DNA of 64,000 bases from an uncultured Psychroserpens sp. (GTDB lineage: Bacteria; Bacteroidota; Bacteroidia; Flavobacteriales; Flavobacteriaceae), in assembly GCF_947500255.1 (NCBI RefSeq), contig NZ_CANMRL010000006.1:124001-188000 (forward strand), in the 5' to 3' direction. The notes beneath the pieces were generated by a model. It saw nothing but the letters and a program-made list of their open reading frames with translations. It made no database searches and was not told the DNA's origin. The position numbers were made by a program, and so were the translations under genes. This document shows positions 37,301-45,353 of this stretch, in pieces. How positions within the stretch are numbered: position 1 is the stretch's first letter; the number at the start of each line of letters is the position of its first letter.

Positions 37301-37694
37301 CAAACAACTGATTTAAGTTAATTCCCACATCTAAATTTATAACAAAAAGATACGAAATGTGCCATATTTTACAGAGACCCGGACCTGCATCATTAAGATT
37401 AAAAGGGGGAGCTTGAGGTAAAGCTAAAATATTATTATCACTATCGGTAATAATCCATTTCTTATGAAACCCAAAGGCTCCATATACGTTCACATTTATA
37501 GGATCGGGTTCATCATCTACGCAAATAGTTGTGTCATCATAGGTAACTATATTACCTCCATTTACATAAAAAAAACGAGATTCTTGTGCTTCAATATTGG
37601 CACAAATAAAAAACATCAAACAAAATAAAATGCCTATCCTTTTAAGAAATATAGACTTCTTTTTTGAATGAATGAATTGTTGGTTTGCATTCAT
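34329..37694 (-). CDS. T9SS surface protein with tandem 108-residue repeats
   Basis: A 1121-residue secreted protein. A hydrophobic signal lies near residues 14-36. One diverged unit comes first, then seven nearly identical units of 108 residues (one of 113), then another diverged unit. The C-terminal T9SS sorting domain has MYPNPASTKINLDLSN and ends in VKAVKRLIIE. Each unit has a conserved cysteine-containing pattern: EGGPFEFCVGDG, SQWVITDSEGNILGLPPSP, CLVWHLSFEDGL and GNNA.ELKGCYSLSNP. The spacing suggests an Ig-like beta sandwich with a disulfide. The role is probably surface adhesion, but no ligand motif is seen. Two of the seven units replace a Cys (FEFTVGDG). No neighbouring gene suggests an operon. 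Confidence 0.85.
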   Translation of the reverse strand: MNANQQFIHSKKKSIFLKRIGILFCLMFFICANIEAQESRFFYVNGGNIVTYDDTTICVDDEPDPINVNVYGAFGFHKKWIITDSDNNILALPQAPPFNLNDAGPGLCKIWHISYLFVINLDVGINLNQLFGWYDLSNPIEVYRNQPEGGVLEGGPFEFCVGDGIADNIDEGAITLSGNSGGNSQWVITDSEGNILGLPPSPYVVDFDGAGDGTCLVWHLSFEDGLEGAVVGNNASELKGCYSLSNPIEVYRNQPEGGVLEGGPFEFCVGDGVADNIEEGAISLSGNSGGNSQWVITDSEGNILGLPPSPYVVDFDGAGDGICLVWHLSFEDGLEGAEVGNNANELQGCYSLSNPIEVYRNQPEGGVLEGGPFEFCVGDGVADNIEEGAINLSGNSGGNSQWVITDSEGNILGLPPSPYVVDFDGAGDGTCLVWHLSFEDGLEGAVVGNNANELQGCYSLSNPIEVYRNQPEGGVLEGGPFEFTVGDGVADNIDEGAISLSGNSGGNSQWVITDSEGNILGLPPSPYVVDFDGAGDGICLVWHLSFEDGLVGAVVGNNANELQGCYSLSNPLEVIRKEIDVCSVEGGKLAGGPFEFCVGDGVADNIEEGAISLSENSGGNSQWVITDSEGNILGLPPSPYVVDFDGAGDGTCLVWHLSFEDGLVGAEVGNNANELKGCYSLSNPIEVYRNQPEGGVLEGGPFEFCVGDGIADNIDEGAISLSGNSGGNSQWVITDSEGNILGLPPSPYVVDFDGAGDGTCLVWHLSFEDGLEGAVVGNNASELKGCYSLSNPIEVYRNQPEGGVLEGGPFEFTVGDGVADNIEEGAITLSGNSGGNSQWVITDSEGNILGLPPSPYVVDFDGAGDGTCLVWHLSFEDGLVGAVVGNNANELQGCYSLSNPLEVIRKEIDVCNVEGGKLSSKNYFVFCVGDDEPDYVDGIELVSNSGENSQWVITDLQGEILGLPESPEDVDFNGAGEGICLIWHLSYSDSFAGADIGNNAFTDLEGCYNLSNPLPVFRFPADGFLCELFSYTFNRNSVEIKMYPNPASTKINLDLSNISEDVNVKIFSYSSIEVFNRDIQIDVLRNKELNIDVSKFNSGFYLVSITDTKGSVKAVKRLIIE
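35001..37283 (-). repeat. Seven tandem 324/339-bp coding repeats
   Basis: The marker CCTTCTGGTTGG recurs on the plus strand near 37249, 36925, 36601, 36277, 35614 and 35290, each exactly 324 bases apart except one gap of 663 (324 + 339). Six 324-base units plus one 339-base unit give the whole 2283 bases. Units differ by scattered, mostly silent changes. The long unit carries a different linker (EVIRKEIDVC), which recurs at the start of the diverged last unit. Confidence 0.9.
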
Positions 37695-37841
37695 AATCTT
37701 ATTGGATTTTAATTAATCAGACCAAATTAAATTATAAAAGCATATCAAAATGTTAGGCATCTAACACTTTGATTATAAAAATATTATATTTTATTAGGAT
37801 GAAATTCCGAACCTCTTATGCACAAAATCCAAGGTAAATAG

Positions 37842-38651
37842 TCAATTAAAACTCCAATCTTTATAACTACTTGATGCTTCTAGCTTATTTTCAGTAGCAT
37901 CATCCAATTCAGGAAAGAAATCAATTCCGGTAAGCTCTTCTACTTCATCTACAGATACTACAAACTTATAAAGCGGTTCATTAGAGTTTTTATGAGGCAT
38001 CAAAAATGCAATAATCTTCGTATTCCCAGTATTATTATCGATTAGCACTTTGTAAAATTGGTTGGGTACACTCACTTCCTCTTCTCCTATCGTTTTCATA
38101 TTCCCATTTAAAACACCTCCAGTAACTACAAATACACCGTCATATTTACCTGCCCAATAACGTACTTTTTGCTCAAGCGTATTCCATATTCCTGAATTGA
38201 AACTATGCTCTTGCGGACTAATATTACTAGTTAGAAACGTCTCATCATGTGCTACCTTACTGTACTTTCTATCTCCTGCAGGACATAAATGTCCGCGATC
38301 GTAACCAGATTTCTTATAATTTCGCCAATGAGCTGCACCAGTTTTTACAGTCTTATCAATTTCAAAATAAGGGCGTTTAAAATTGGTATTAGATAAATGT
38401 GATTTTTTTAGTTCGTAAGCTACCCATTCGGCTTGTTCATGAGGTTCACTGTATGATAAAGAATAACCATCATGATGTACAATTTGTCCTGTGGTGCTTG
38501 TTGGTAAAAAGTATTCGTTGGTATCAGTTTTAACTGTTTGACCTTGCTTAATTATTTCGGCAGAGGCTTCTTCTTTTAAAAAGTGTTCGTAGCTATAAAT
38601 ACCAACAATTATTAAAACTGCTATAATTGAATAGACCTTTTTTTTATTCAT
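37842..38651 (-). CDS. Membrane-anchored DNA/RNA non-specific endonuclease
   Basis: The 269-residue product has an N-terminal hydrophobic segment (VYSIIAVLIIVGIYSY) and a beta-beta-alpha-metal nuclease domain of the NucA/Serratia type. The catalytic motif is SGYDRGHLCPAGDRK with general base H121, and the metal ligand Asn lies in FLTSNISPQEHSFNSGIWN. The enzyme cuts single- and double-stranded DNA and RNA and would act outside the cytoplasm, in nutrient or biofilm DNA degradation. It directly follows the TPR gene (one base apart), so it is the last gene of the sigma-factor operon. Confidence 0.88.
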   Translation of the reverse strand: MNKKKVYSIIAVLIIVGIYSYEHFLKEEASAEIIKQGQTVKTDTNEYFLPTSTTGQIVHHDGYSLSYSEPHEQAEWVAYELKKSHLSNTNFKRPYFEIDKTVKTGAAHWRNYKKSGYDRGHLCPAGDRKYSKVAHDETFLTSNISPQEHSFNSGIWNTLEQKVRYWAGKYDGVFVVTGGVLNGNMKTIGEEEVSVPNQFYKVLIDNNTGNTKIIAFLMPHKNSNEPLYKFVVSVDEVEELTGIDFFPELDDATENKLEASSSYKDWSFN

Positions 38652-39446
38652 TTACAACTCGTTTAGTAAGTCTTTGGCCTTAGTATGATTGTAGTAAAAA
38701 TTAGTCACAATAGTGTTTAATATCAACTTAGCCTCTTTTATATTGTCTTGTTTTAAATACAATAACGCTTTATACCAATGTCCCTTTGGAGCGTCAACTA
38801 AATCACTATTAATAAGTGCATCAAAAGTTTGTTTGGCTTGTTCATATTGTTTTAATTCAATCTGGGATAAGCCTTGATACATATATACTATTCCTTTATT
38901 GGAAGCAGTATCTATTTGCGATTGAAAGATAACTAACGCTTCTTTGTACTCTTTATTTTTAAATAGTTTTTCAGCTTCAGTTAATCTATCTTCTGTCGTA
39001 TTATTTCTAGTAACAAACGAAGGTAAATTAGAGTAATCTGAATAGTTAGTATACAATTCATCGTGACTTAAATTTGAACTTAAGACAAAAGGAATAGCTA
39101 GAAGTAGTAATAAAGACGCTGCAATTGCAATATAAGTATATGACTTCTTCAAACGTCTTACTGGAGAATTAGAAGCTTTCATTTTTTCAAAAAAAAATTT
39201 CGTTTGTTGCCCTTCTTCACTATTGAGATAATCCTCCATAGTTTTTAGATCTTCAGAATCTTTATTTTGAGCAAATAACCAGTTGACATCATCATAAACG
39301 ACCTCCATTTGTTTGGCAATGTCTAGATATTCTTGTAATTCAGAATTAGTCTCTAACTCTTTCTCAAAAACTTGCAATTCTTCTTTAGAAAGCTTGCCCT
39401 TAAGATAGTCTTCAATTTGCTGTATTTGATTCTCAGTTAGACTCAT
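38652..39446 (-). CDS. Membrane TPR protein, probable sigma-factor partner
   Basis: A 264-residue protein with three parts. The N-terminal cytoplasmic helical part has IQQIEDYLKGKLSKEELQVFEKEL, like the N-terminus of Bacteroidota anti-sigma-type proteins. One transmembrane helix lies near 104-122 (YIAIAASLLLLLAIPFVL). The external C-terminal half holds TPR units (AEKLFKNKEYKEALVIFQ, YMYQGLSQIELKQYEQAKQTF). Its ATG overlaps the sigma gene's stop (ATGA), so the two are translationally coupled. A role as membrane-bound regulator of that sigma factor is inferred from layout and position; no zinc-finger is present. Confidence 0.7.
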   Translation of the reverse strand: MSLTENQIQQIEDYLKGKLSKEELQVFEKELETNSELQEYLDIAKQMEVVYDDVNWLFAQNKDSEDLKTMEDYLNSEEGQQTKFFFEKMKASNSPVRRLKKSYTYIAIAASLLLLLAIPFVLSSNLSHDELYTNYSDYSNLPSFVTRNNTTEDRLTEAEKLFKNKEYKEALVIFQSQIDTASNKGIVYMYQGLSQIELKQYEQAKQTFDALINSDLVDAPKGHWYKALLYLKQDNIKEAKLILNTIVTNFYYNHTKAKDLLNEL

Positions 39447-40006
39447 ATTTCTTTTAGCTGTAGATACTTCATATCAGATTTAATTAATTCTACTAGCTTG
39501 GCTTTACATTTAAAAACCCTTTGCCTTACAACATTCTCAGAACTATATCCAAGTCGTTCAGCTATATCTTTATAAGACATTTTACTAAAAACTTGTTTTA
39601 ATACTAGCTGACAATTATCAGAGATCAATTTAAGCTTTTCTTGAAAAAATTCCCAACGCTCTTGTTCAAGAACACTTATGGCTAAGTCTCGTTCTTCAGT
39701 TATATGTTCAATAACCTGATCATTTGTTACCTCTCTTTTCTTTTTATTTAATTCTCTACGCCATAGGTTTTTACAAGACACAAATAAAAAAGCTTCAAAA
39801 GACGAATTTATAGAAAAGGGTCTGGTTTTTGCGCGAACCATGATTTGCATTAAAGCTTTTTGAAAAATGTCATCTGCGTCAGTACGTTGACCCTTATTGT
39901 TTGAAATAAAACTCAAGACTTGACGAAACGAATTTTTATAAATTTCTCTAACAATACGCTCATTATTATTAACGAGTCCATTTAAGAAATAATGAGGGTC
40001 TTTCAT
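39443..40006 (-). CDS. Sigma-70 family RNA polymerase sigma factor
   Basis: This 187-residue sigma factor has region 2 as YKNSFRQVLSFISNNKGQRTDADDIFQKALMQIM and SFEAFLFVSCKNLWRRELNKK. Region 4 is LISDNCQLVLKQVFSKMSYKDIAERLGYSSENVVRQRVFKCKAKL. It belongs to the ECF-like sigma factors of Bacteroidota that are paired with a membrane TPR protein and a CHAT-TPR protein; both partners are here, one downstream in the same operon, the other divergent at 40815. The gene diverges from a lipoprotein gene with 88 bases between the two starts. Its targets are not known. Confidence 0.88.
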   Translation of the reverse strand: MKDPHYFLNGLVNNNERIVREIYKNSFRQVLSFISNNKGQRTDADDIFQKALMQIMVRAKTRPFSINSSFEAFLFVSCKNLWRRELNKKKREVTNDQVIEHITEERDLAISVLEQERWEFFQEKLKLISDNCQLVLKQVFSKMSYKDIAERLGYSSENVVRQRVFKCKAKLVELIKSDMKYLQLKEI

Positions 40007-40094
40007 CTGTTTTTATTGTCGCCTGAATATTTTTATTTTTTAATGGGTAACAAATATATATATTTATGAACAGATGGGGAAAACAACAAATATT

Positions 40095-40748
40095 ATGAAA
40101 ACAAACACATTTAAATTACTCACCGTTTTAGCTTTAATGCTATCGATGAGTTGTTCTGTTGACCAACTTCAAACAGATTATGAAGAATCAGTTCTTGAAG
40201 AAAAGTTAAAGACAGAAACCTATTCAAAAAAATCTCAAAACGAAAACTCAAATCAAGAACGGACATCTGATCCAATTCCTTTGAACAACCCAAACTTGAT
40301 TGTATTAAATGAAATTCCTTTTGGCACTCACACCTATACAATGTATTTAGATATGACCTTGTTAGAGGCAAATTATGTAGGTAGTTTTATTGGTCCATTT
40401 AATATTCATTACAGAAATGAAATGATGAACAATTTTACAATTTTTTCAGTTGAATATGCGTCAAACCCAGATTGTGGAAATATTGAACGATGGGTAGTAG
40501 ATGTACATGAGTTTAATGCTTATATATCTAGTATAGGGCACCAAGACGGTGTTATACCAGGACACGACCATACAGGTAATTCTGAAGGAGGAAGTACTAG
40601 TAACTCAACTGGAGCTGGTGTCACTGATGTTAACGGTAAGAAAAAAGACCCTCCACCACCAGACCCAGATAATACAGTTATTGATCCAGATGATCCAGAC
40701 ATTAGTGTAGATTATGCTTATTGCTTTTCAACCGAAATTATAGATTAA
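40095..40748 (+). CDS. Lipoprotein with His-rich and Asp/Pro-rich tail
   Basis: The product is about 217 residues with signal MKTNTFKLLTVLALMLSMSC (lipobox SMSC). I start at ATG 40095; an in-frame ATG at 40074 would add seven residues in front of the signal. The middle has HTYTMYLDMTLLEANYVGSF and NPDCGNIERWVVDVHEF. The end is low-complexity: HQDGVIPGHDHTG, a GNSEGGSTSNSTG stretch, then KKKDPPPPDPDNTVIDPDDPD. Two cysteines besides the lipid-bearing one might pair. I do not recognise the family. It diverges from the sigma operon and precedes the CHAT-TPR gene, so it may belong to this regulatory region. Confidence 0.55.
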   Translation: MKTNTFKLLTVLALMLSMSCSVDQLQTDYEESVLEEKLKTETYSKKSQNENSNQERTSDPIPLNNPNLIVLNEIPFGTHTYTMYLDMTLLEANYVGSFIGPFNIHYRNEMMNNFTIFSVEYASNPDCGNIERWVVDVHEFNAYISSIGHQDGVIPGHDHTGNSEGGSTSNSTGAGVTDVNGKKKDPPPPDPDNTVIDPDDPDISVDYAYCFSTEIID

Positions 40749-40754
40749 AAATTC

Positions 40755-40780
40755 AAAGGGTAGTGTAAAAGCTACCCTTT
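40755..40780 (+). terminator. Intrinsic terminator after the lipoprotein gene
   Basis: AAAGGGTAG pairs with CTACCCTTT around an 8-base loop; a TTTTGCCTTTT tract follows. It separates the lipoprotein from the CHAT-TPR gene. Confidence 0.65.
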
Positions 40781-40814
40781 TGCCTTTTATTAACCTAATA
40801 ATTATTACCACAAA

Positions 40815-43553
40815 TTGAAAAACTCAATATTAATCGGATTATTTCTAATCTCATCCATTAGAATTTTTTCACAGGATATTTCGCAAACTTTTAAAGATAT
40901 CTCTTCAAGTAAAGTTGACAAACTTGAAAAAGAACAAAAGTTTGACTCTCTACTTAATGCTCATAAAAAAAATGAGAATTTAGACCTGTTATTTTTAGAA
41001 ACATACGAATTAGCAAAATGGTATCGAAAACAAGGTAATCTCCCAAAAGCTATTGAGCTCAATAAAAAGAATTTACATCAAATGGATTCTGTAAATTACG
41101 CTAAAGCTACATTATACAGAAGAAACTTATACAGTCTTGGGTTTTATGAAAGAAAAACATATGATTTAGAAAATGCTCTAAAAACATACAATAGACTACT
41201 TCAATATGAAACTCCAGATAAATATGCAATTCAAGGAGCATTTCAAATGGCTGAAATTTATTTTACAATAGGGCAATATCATAATTCTAAAGATCATTAC
41301 GAACTCAGTAAAACTATCGCTAAACGACTAAACTTTAATGATTATTACGTAAGAAGTGCTATAGGGATAGGTCAAGCATGTAAACGAATAAATACACCTA
41401 ATAGCTTAAAGTATGGTGTAGATGTATTATCCAGTGCAACAGAATTTGTAAATATTACCAATACAGACGAAGAATCTTCCAACGATGTAAGTAAAAAATA
41501 TATACATACATTATATAATCAATTAGGTAATATTTATATAGATAGGTTTGATTATGATTTTTCTAATGGAAAAATCAATTTAGATAAAGCTTTATCTATA
41601 GCAATGGAATTAGAAAATGATTATCTATTAGGAAAAACTTACAATGATATTGGTGTTCTATATTTAAAGTCTGAAAGTGAAGATGCTGAGTTTTATTTTA
41701 ATAAAGCTTTGAGTTATTATTTGGATACCGCCACTGAAGTTATGATTCATAGAAACCTTAGTATTCATTATCTATTTTTTGAAAATTATAGTAAAGCTCT
41801 GACAAATGCTCAAACAGCTATCTCTAAATTAGTTGACTTAGACACGTCTAACATTAAAGATCTTCCAACTAAACAAGATTTGTCAAATTCGAAAATGAAA
41901 TTTCAGTTGATTGCTGGACTTAGCGATAAGGCAAATGTTTGGTTAAAATTAGCTAAAAAAGAATCTAGTAAGACTGACTATCTAAAAGAAGCTTTAAAAA
42001 CTTTAGAGTTAGCACATTATTTGGTAGAACAAGCCAGGTTAGAAAGTCAAGAATATAAGTCAAAATTATTTTGGAGAAAAACGGCTACTGAAATTTATAT
42101 GTCTGCTGTAAAAGCTAGCTATTTATCAAAAGATTATGAAAGAGCCTTCTATTTTATTGAAAAAAATAAGTCCTTTTTATTATTAGAAGATGTAATGTTA
42201 AAGGTGTCGAGAAATAACTCTAATATTTCTAAAAAAATAATCAATCAAGAAATGGCTTTTAAAAATGAAATTGCTAAGCTAGAAGAGCTTTCAGTTTCTA
42301 AAAAAACAGATTCTGTTCAAAGTCTTTTACTATTAACTAAAAATGACTATAATGAGTTTATAAATTCTCTTGATTCGGAAACCAAATTTTATTTCAAAAC
42401 TCATAAAGCAGCCAATGTTATAAATTTAGAAGTATTCAAATCGGAATATATAGACGACAATAATGCATATCTAGAATACATTCTAGATGATGAAGAAGGT
42501 TATGGCTTACTAATATCGAAAACCGACACTAAACTATTCAAAATTGAAGATTTTGATGTATTAAAAGATTTAGCTGTTACGTATAGAAGTTTAATAGAAA
42601 CACCATTCGATAATCAAGAAGCCATTGATTCATTTAAAACGGTCTCACATACCATTTATTCCACATTATTCCCTAAGGAAATTCATCCATTTATAATTGA
42701 TAAAAAACTAACTATTGTTCCTGATTATTATTTACAAAATATTCCTTTTGAATCACTTCTTACCTCAACAGATAAAAACAGTTATCTTATATTTCAAAAT
42801 GAAATAAACTATGCGTATTCGCTCACATTTTTGAGTGAAAATGATAAAATTAACAGAGCAAACAAATACAACCTCACAGGTTTTGCTCCAGTTGAATTTA
42901 CATCTAACCTTTCAACTCTTTCCTATTCTGAGGAAGAATTAAAATCTATTGATCGCATAATTTCTTCTAAGCTATATCTTAGAAAAAATGCATTAAAAGA
43001 AACTTTTTTAAATAAAAATCATAATTCTAAAATCATACATATTGCCTCTCATGCTAATGCTAATGATAGTATCAGCCCATGGATTTCTTTTTATGACTCA
43101 AAAGTAGATTTAAATGATCTTTATCATTTAAATAATACTCCAGACTTAGTTGTATTAAGTGCTTGTAACACTTCTTTAGGTGAGTTATATAAAGGTGAAG
43201 GTGTTATGAGTTTATCTCGTGGTTTCTTTAATACAGGATCGCATAGCGTGCTACCAACACTTTGGGAGGTTAACGATAAGGCATCTACCCAATTGCTAAA
43301 TTCATTTTATGAAAACTTAAAAGAGGGTCAAAATAAATCTTTAGCACTTCATAATGCAAAATTGAAGTACCTAGAGAATAATTCTTTAAGTCAAGCTTCA
43401 CCATACTATTGGTCTTCGTTTATTCTAATTGGTGATGCTGGCGACATCGAATTTAATAATGGTTTAGATACTATGTACTATTTTATTTTTGCTATTATTT
43501 CATTGATAATCATCACTTTATTCTTCCGAAGAAAAAAAAGCACAACTAATTAG
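40815..43553 (+). CDS. CHAT-domain TPR protein, exported and membrane-anchored
   Basis: A 912-residue protein. Residues 1-20 are a signal (KNSILIGLFLISSIRIFSQ). About 30-450 hold TPR repeats (RKQGNLPKAIELNKKNL, FQMAEIYFTIGQYHNSKDHY). About 540-880 form a CHAT domain. A transmembrane helix (MYYFIFAIISLIIITLFF) and basic tail lie at the end. CHAT is a caspase-like protease domain; the dyad is present as H746 (HIASHAN) and C784 (LSACNTS). By topology the protease faces the periplasm. The start is TTG 40815; the first in-frame ATG would remove the signal. It diverges from a sigma factor with a TPR partner, a pairing known in Bacteroidota. Substrate unknown. Confidence 0.85.
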   Translation: MKNSILIGLFLISSIRIFSQDISQTFKDISSSKVDKLEKEQKFDSLLNAHKKNENLDLLFLETYELAKWYRKQGNLPKAIELNKKNLHQMDSVNYAKATLYRRNLYSLGFYERKTYDLENALKTYNRLLQYETPDKYAIQGAFQMAEIYFTIGQYHNSKDHYELSKTIAKRLNFNDYYVRSAIGIGQACKRINTPNSLKYGVDVLSSATEFVNITNTDEESSNDVSKKYIHTLYNQLGNIYIDRFDYDFSNGKINLDKALSIAMELENDYLLGKTYNDIGVLYLKSESEDAEFYFNKALSYYLDTATEVMIHRNLSIHYLFFENYSKALTNAQTAISKLVDLDTSNIKDLPTKQDLSNSKMKFQLIAGLSDKANVWLKLAKKESSKTDYLKEALKTLELAHYLVEQARLESQEYKSKLFWRKTATEIYMSAVKASYLSKDYERAFYFIEKNKSFLLLEDVMLKVSRNNSNISKKIINQEMAFKNEIAKLEELSVSKKTDSVQSLLLLTKNDYNEFINSLDSETKFYFKTHKAANVINLEVFKSEYIDDNNAYLEYILDDEEGYGLLISKTDTKLFKIEDFDVLKDLAVTYRSLIETPFDNQEAIDSFKTVSHTIYSTLFPKEIHPFIIDKKLTIVPDYYLQNIPFESLLTSTDKNSYLIFQNEINYAYSLTFLSENDKINRANKYNLTGFAPVEFTSNLSTLSYSEEELKSIDRIISSKLYLRKNALKETFLNKNHNSKIIHIASHANANDSISPWISFYDSKVDLNDLYHLNNTPDLVVLSACNTSLGELYKGEGVMSLSRGFFNTGSHSVLPTLWEVNDKASTQLLNSFYENLKEGQNKSLALHNAKLKYLENNSLSQASPYYWSSFILIGDAGDIEFNNGLDTMYYFIFAIISLIIITLFFRRKKSTTN

Positions 43554-43606
43554 GGTAACATATTAAATGTCTTTGGAACAGTAGGTAAATACAATACCTT
43601 ACTACT

Positions 43607-45217
43607 GTGAAAGACGCATTAAGTTACCAAGTACAACAATTACTAAAAGAGAATAATCTTAACATTGATTTCAATGAGTTGAATTTTCAAATTCAAAGTC
43701 ATCCAACGTATCCAAGCTTACATGCAATAACTGGAGTTTTAGATCATTTCAATATTGAAAACATAGCTTTAGATGTGCCTAAAACTATTGAAACATTAAA
43801 TCAATTACCAGATACGTTCTTAGCTCAAGTTGACATTGAACAGCAAAAACAATTTGTTGTCGTTACCAAATCAAAAAATAATTACCGCATTGTATTTGGT
43901 CCAAAAAATCAGAAAACGATGGATCAATATGATTTTTTAGATCAGTTTACAGGTATAGTATTAGCTGTTGATGAAAATGAATCTAATCGAAGTAATACCT
44001 CTAATTCAAAATCAGCTATTGTTAAAACTCTTTCTATTTGTACGTTTCTCCTTTTTGGCTTTATATTAATAAATTCAAATCTAGGATGGTTAAATTTAGT
44101 GTTTTTCCTTACCTCTGTTTTTGGTATCTACATAACGACGACCATTATAAAGCAAGAACAAGGTGAAAGTACAATGTTGGGTAACGCTTTTTGTTCTAAT
44201 CCTACCGAAAAAAAGAGCTGTGATGCTGTATTATCATCTAAAGGCGCAACGATTTTCAAAGGTTTCAAATTAACCGATTTGAGCTTTATCTTTTTTTCAG
44301 GATTGAGTTTAACAACTTTTCTCCTAGCAATAAGTAATAACACTATTTTTATTCCAAAACTCATTACTGTTGCCGCATTACCAATAACTATCTATTCTAT
44401 ATATTACCAATATGCAGTCATAAAAAAATGGTGCTTTCTTTGCTTATCTATCGTAGGATTAATGTGGTTTCAAGTTGGTCTTTCTCTTTTAGATTTCAAT
44501 CCAAATTATAAATTTACCAGTATTCTTATTTCTGCGCTTTCTTTTACAAGCATAGGAACTTTATGGTTTATAATTTCCGAAGCTCAAAAAGCAAATAAAA
44601 CACTCAATCAAACAAAATTAAAATACTTCAAGTTCAAAAGAAACTTTGAGTTATTTAGTAATCAACTTAACAAATCTAAAATTATTAATACTCATATAGA
44701 TAACACAAAAGAAATCGTCTACGGCAACAGAAATAGTCATTTTAATATTACTATAATTACCAATCCAATGTGTGGTCATTGTCGTACTGTTCATGACTTA
44801 GTAACTCAAATTTTAAATCGCTATTTAGATGCAATCACACTTACTATCAGATTTAATATCGATACAAAAAATGCAGATAGTCCTGCTGTTAAAGTGAGCA
44901 CTAGACTTTTAGAACTATATCAAACAGATGGGCCAGAAAATTGCTTAAATGCCATGAACGATATCTATGGAGATTATTCTGGTGAACAGTGGTTAAAAAA
45001 ATGGCAAAACTGTTTTCATCCAGAAAAATATTTAACTGTTTTGCAAAAAGAAGATTCTTGGTGCAGCAACAACAACATCAACTTTACACCAGAAATTCTA
45101 ATAAACGGACAATCTTATCCTAAAATTTATGATCGAAAAGACCTTATTTACTTTATAGATGATTTAGCAGAACAGTTTGAATCAGATAGCTACAACATTC
45201 CTTTCGTGAGACACTAA
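43607..45217 (+). CDS. VKOR-thioredoxin fusion with C39-like N-terminus
   Basis: A 536-residue protein with three parts. Residues 1-~130 resemble a C39 peptidase fold without catalytic cysteine (SHPTYPSLHAITGVLDHFNI). Residues ~145-320 form a VKOR membrane domain with loop cysteines C196 and C205 and the quinone-reducing C276-F-L-C279. Residues ~350-520 form a thioredoxin-like domain with C389-G-H-C392. Such fusions pass electrons from thiols to quinone, making disulfides in exported substrates. The start is GTG. The next genes encode a C39 exporter, an HlyD protein and a six-cysteine peptide, so the likely substrate is that peptide (inferred). The C39-like part may bind its leader. Confidence 0.85.
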   Translation: MKDALSYQVQQLLKENNLNIDFNELNFQIQSHPTYPSLHAITGVLDHFNIENIALDVPKTIETLNQLPDTFLAQVDIEQQKQFVVVTKSKNNYRIVFGPKNQKTMDQYDFLDQFTGIVLAVDENESNRSNTSNSKSAIVKTLSICTFLLFGFILINSNLGWLNLVFFLTSVFGIYITTTIIKQEQGESTMLGNAFCSNPTEKKSCDAVLSSKGATIFKGFKLTDLSFIFFSGLSLTTFLLAISNNTIFIPKLITVAALPITIYSIYYQYAVIKKWCFLCLSIVGLMWFQVGLSLLDFNPNYKFTSILISALSFTSIGTLWFIISEAQKANKTLNQTKLKYFKFKRNFELFSNQLNKSKIINTHIDNTKEIVYGNRNSHFNITIITNPMCGHCRTVHDLVTQILNRYLDAITLTIRFNIDTKNADSPAVKVSTRLLELYQTDGPENCLNAMNDIYGDYSGEQWLKKWQNCFHPEKYLTVLQKEDSWCSNNNINFTPEILINGQSYPKIYDRKDLIYFIDDLAEQFESDSYNIPFVRH

Positions 45218-45228
45218 AAACATAACAA

Positions 45229-45250
45229 CAAAGCCCTAAAAAGGGCTTTG
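45229..45250 (+). terminator. Hairpin after the VKOR gene, possible partial terminator
   Basis: CAAAGCCCT and AGGGCTTTG pair perfectly around loop AAAA. There is no T-tract beyond CTTTG, so it may only slow RNA polymerase or protect the 3' end. Confidence 0.5.
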
Positions 45251-45261
45251 AATGAACACTT

Positions 45262-45290
45262 TATTCTCTCGCGAAGAATAGACACAACAC
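45262..45290 (+). repeat. 29-bp repeated element, copy 1 (before the exporter gene)
   Basis: This element, starting TATTCTCTCGCGA, matches 27 of 29 bases with copy 2 at 48850-48878. It contains a small hairpin, ATTCT/AGAAT around TCGCGA. It ends 63 bases before the exporter start; copy 2 ends 50 bases before the precursor start. The similar placement suggests a shared control site. Confidence 0.7.
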
Positions 45291-45353
45291 ATGTAGCATC
45301 ATAAATATTCATCGCTAATATAGTCTTAAAAAGTTTAAATAAAATAATCATAA

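Noticed and set aside
35029-37311. A ladder of plus-strand ORFs of 76-107 codons through the repeat gene
   Set aside because: They repeat with the 324-base period because they are antisense shadows of the repeat protein; no start signals or family likeness.
37842-38651. The nuclease as a toxin of a contact-dependent or immunity system
   Set aside because: No immunity gene, no delivery domain; it is a plain membrane-anchored NucA-like enzyme one base after the TPR gene.
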